From NCBI GenBank assembly GCA_015063335.1, contig SVUH01000023.1, positions 1-24,436 on the forward strand: 24,436 nt of DNA. The letters run 5' to 3'. The notes beneath the pieces were generated by a model. That model saw only the letters and a program-made list of their open reading frames with translations. It had not been told where the DNA came from and made no database searches. Below are positions 23,010 through 24,436 of this stretch, in pieces; position 1 is the stretch's first letter, and each line of letters begins with the position of its first letter. The position numbers and the translations under genes were made by a program. Origin of the DNA: Oscillospiraceae bacterium (GTDB lineage: Bacteria > Bacillota_A > Clostridia > Oscillospirales > CAG-272).

Positions 23010-24308
23010 ATGAAAAGATTTATAAACGTAATTATTTGCGGATTTATGGCGTTTTCGCTCGCGCTCGGCGCGTCCTTCCCCGCACTTGCCAAGGAAAACG
23101 ACTCCGCCGCTCCCCTCTCCCCCGCACTTGCCGTGATCGCTGAGGGTAACGGAATGGCAAAGGCAGGACTCGTTGGAAAGAGCATAACATTTGAGGCGGA
23201 CGACTTTGCAAGAGCGCTTAACCTCGCAAAGGTAAGCTCCATAACCATAACGAAAGCCCCCGCCGTCAGCGAGGGCGAGCTTCGCGTGGGAAGCACCGTA
23301 TTAAATTCAGGGCAGACGGTAAGCGCCGCTTCCATATCCCTTATGACATATGTTCCCGCGTCGAGCGCTACAAAATCAAGCTTCCGTTTTTCCGTTGAGG
23401 GTAGCGGCTACGATGTGCCATGCGAGCTTTATATGTTAAATTCAATAAACTGCGCTCCCACGCTTTCCGAGGTCCCCGAAAACTATCTTGATGTAAGCAC
23501 GCACAAAAACATAACGCTCTACGGCACGCTCCCCTGCCGCGACCCCGAGGGAGACGCAACCGTCGTGGAGATCGTTTCTTATCCGCAGTCGGGCTATATC
23601 ACGCTTACGGATAAAGCAAACGGAGAATATACGTACACCCCCAATGCAGGATATTCGGGCAAGGACAGCTTTACCTACGTAGCGCGCGACGTGTACGGCA
23701 ATTACAGCGCGGCTCGCACGGTCTCGCTTACAGTCAGCAAACCGACGGTAAACGCAAGCTTTGACGACATGACGGGTTCCCGCGCCTACAATGCGGCACT
23801 TACTATGCTCGAGGAGGGCATAATGAGCGGCACGCAGGTCGGCTCAGACACCTATTTCTATCCTGACGGTACGGTTACGAGGGGAGAGTTCGTCGTTATG
23901 ACGCTCCGCGCGATCGGCATTGACGACGCCCCAGAAAAGACCGCCACCGTTTTTGCGGACGACGCGAGCATTCCCTCACACATGAAGAGCTATATAGCGA
24001 CGGCATACGAGCTCGGTTATATTAAAGGAATAGAAACCGAGAATGGCAGGTGCTTTGAGGCAAGCAGAGCTATCACCAAGGCAGAAGCGGCAGTGGTTCT
24101 CGGAAACATACTGAACGTAGATGTGCCCACCGTGCTACCCACCTTTGGCGATGCCTCTGATATTCCCGCATGGGCAGCCCCCTCGGTATATTCGCTCAAC
24201 TCCATAGGCGTTATGAACACGACGAATGGAAACATAGCCCCCACCGCCGCACTCACCCGCGCTGACGCCGCGATCCTTCTTGCAAATCTTATAAACTATC
24301 TTGACTAA
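23010..24308 (+). CDS. S-layer-homology surface protein with an Ig/cadherin-like domain
   Basis: The 432-residue protein has a signal peptide (about 1-27, ending PALA before KEN), an N-terminal region of unknown fold (about 28-145), a cadherin-like/Ig domain (about 148-245, with RDPEGDATVV and GYSGKDSFTYVARD), and three SLH repeats from about 250 to the end (FDDMTGSRAYNAALTMLEEG, FADDASIPSHMKSYIATAYE, FGDASDIPAWAAPSVYSLNS). SLH triplets anchor proteins non-covalently to pyruvylated wall polysaccharide, so it sits on the cell surface. AAGGAGG before ATG 23010 supports the start. No clear promoter was found upstream. The hairpin cluster begins 10 bases after its stop. Confidence 0.92.
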   Translation: MKRFINVIICGFMAFSLALGASFPALAKENDSAAPLSPALAVIAEGNGMAKAGLVGKSITFEADDFARALNLAKVSSITITKAPAVSEGELRVGSTVLNSGQTVSAASISLMTYVPASSATKSSFRFSVEGSGYDVPCELYMLNSINCAPTLSEVPENYLDVSTHKNITLYGTLPCRDPEGDATVVEIVSYPQSGYITLTDKANGEYTYTPNAGYSGKDSFTYVARDVYGNYSAARTVSLTVSKPTVNASFDDMTGSRAYNAALTMLEEGIMSGTQVGSDTYFYPDGTVTRGEFVVMTLRAIGIDDAPEKTATVFADDASIPSHMKSYIATAYELGYIKGIETENGRCFEASRAITKAEAAVVLGNILNVDVPTVLPTFGDASDIPAWAAPSVYSLNSIGVMNTTNGNIAPTAALTRADAAILLANLINYLD

Positions 24309-24318
24309 ACAGTCATAA

Positions 24319-24436
24319 CCACCGGCTAAGCCGGTGGCTTGCTCAGCCCTATAAGGGCATGTTACTGGCGGGGCTGAAAGCCCACCGAAAAATCTGCCAA
24401 CCGCAAGCGGACTCAAGCTACCGCTAAAGCGGTTGG
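24319..24436. mobile_element. hairpin cluster, possibly the end of an IS200/IS605-type element
   Basis: In 118 bases there are at least five hairpins: CCACCGGC/GCCGGTGG (24319-24337), GCCCT/AGGGC (24346-24358), GGGCT/AGCCC (24371-24383), CCGC/GCGG (24401-24410) and CCGCT/AGCGG (24421-24432). An outer pair, CCAACCGC/GCGGTTGG (24397-24404 and 24429-24436), encloses the last two. There is no coding capacity. Tight hairpins at an end recall subterminal structures of IS200/IS605 elements, but no transposase or TnpB is in the window, which stops here. The family is unproven. Confidence 0.45.

Overview
The window looks like a chromosome segment from a Gram-positive Clostridia member, probably an uncultured gut-type Oscillospirales or Christensenellales relative. 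The evidence is a SCIFF peptide with its radical SAM maturase (a class-Clostridia marker), RNase J, an mre/PBP2 cell-shape cluster, SLH-domain and BspA-like surface proteins, AGGAGG-type ribosome binding sites and many TTGACA-N17-TATAAT promoters. No phage genes, CRISPR array or transposase gene are visible. The lineage is inferred from gene content only.

Layout. (1) 1-5263, minus strand: start of rpsO with a foldable leader, a zinc-ribbon protein, a membrane-anchored SurA/parvulin-like protein, RNase J behind a consensus promoter and a long leader, and a small membrane protein. (2) 5402-8588, plus strand: an iron-dependent alcohol dehydrogenase, a frameshifted membrane-anchored InlB-repeat/LRR protein, and a polytopic membrane protein ending in a strong bidirectional terminator. 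(3) 8603-10432, minus strand: an SGNH/GDSL hydrolase, a 400-bp noncoding mosaic carrying fragments of the neighbouring tRNA, and a two-tRNA operon (Leu-UAA, initiator Met-CAU). The initiator tRNA has an extra base in its T stem. (4) 10550-13594, plus strand: the SCIFF operon, made of precursor peptide, intergenic terminator/attenuator, radical SAM maturase, and a 4-base-overlapping PLP decarboxylase-like gene. (5) 13639-21565, plus strand: maf, mreB, an LRR-type membrane protein, mreC, mreD, a CPBP protease, PBP2 (mrdA) and a GT2-GtrA glycosyltransferase, probably one long cell-envelope unit. (6) 21590-22007: a promoter, a long rod-like structured RNA, a terminator and a 67-residue cysteine-rich ORF, arranged like an attenuation-type riboregulator. 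(7) 22027-24436: a MITE-like repeat, an unexplained hairpin-rich stretch, a 21-bp perfect hairpin ending a minus-strand YpsA/SLOG-like gene, an SLH surface protein, and a dense hairpin cluster at the right edge that resembles the end of an IS200/IS605-type element.

How the genes fit together. The mre/PBP2 cluster makes the elongation machinery for lateral wall synthesis, and Maf commonly sits beside it. Two embedded accessory genes (the LRR membrane protein and the CPBP protease) lie within it. The SCIFF locus makes a thioether-type ribosomally synthesised peptide. The terminator between precursor and enzyme would keep the peptide in excess.

Most worth checking: the orphan structured leader at 21618-21782, the SCIFF peptide with a seventh cysteine and a glycine where I expect the thioether acceptor threonine, the LRR protein inside the mre cluster, and the bulged initiator tRNA.
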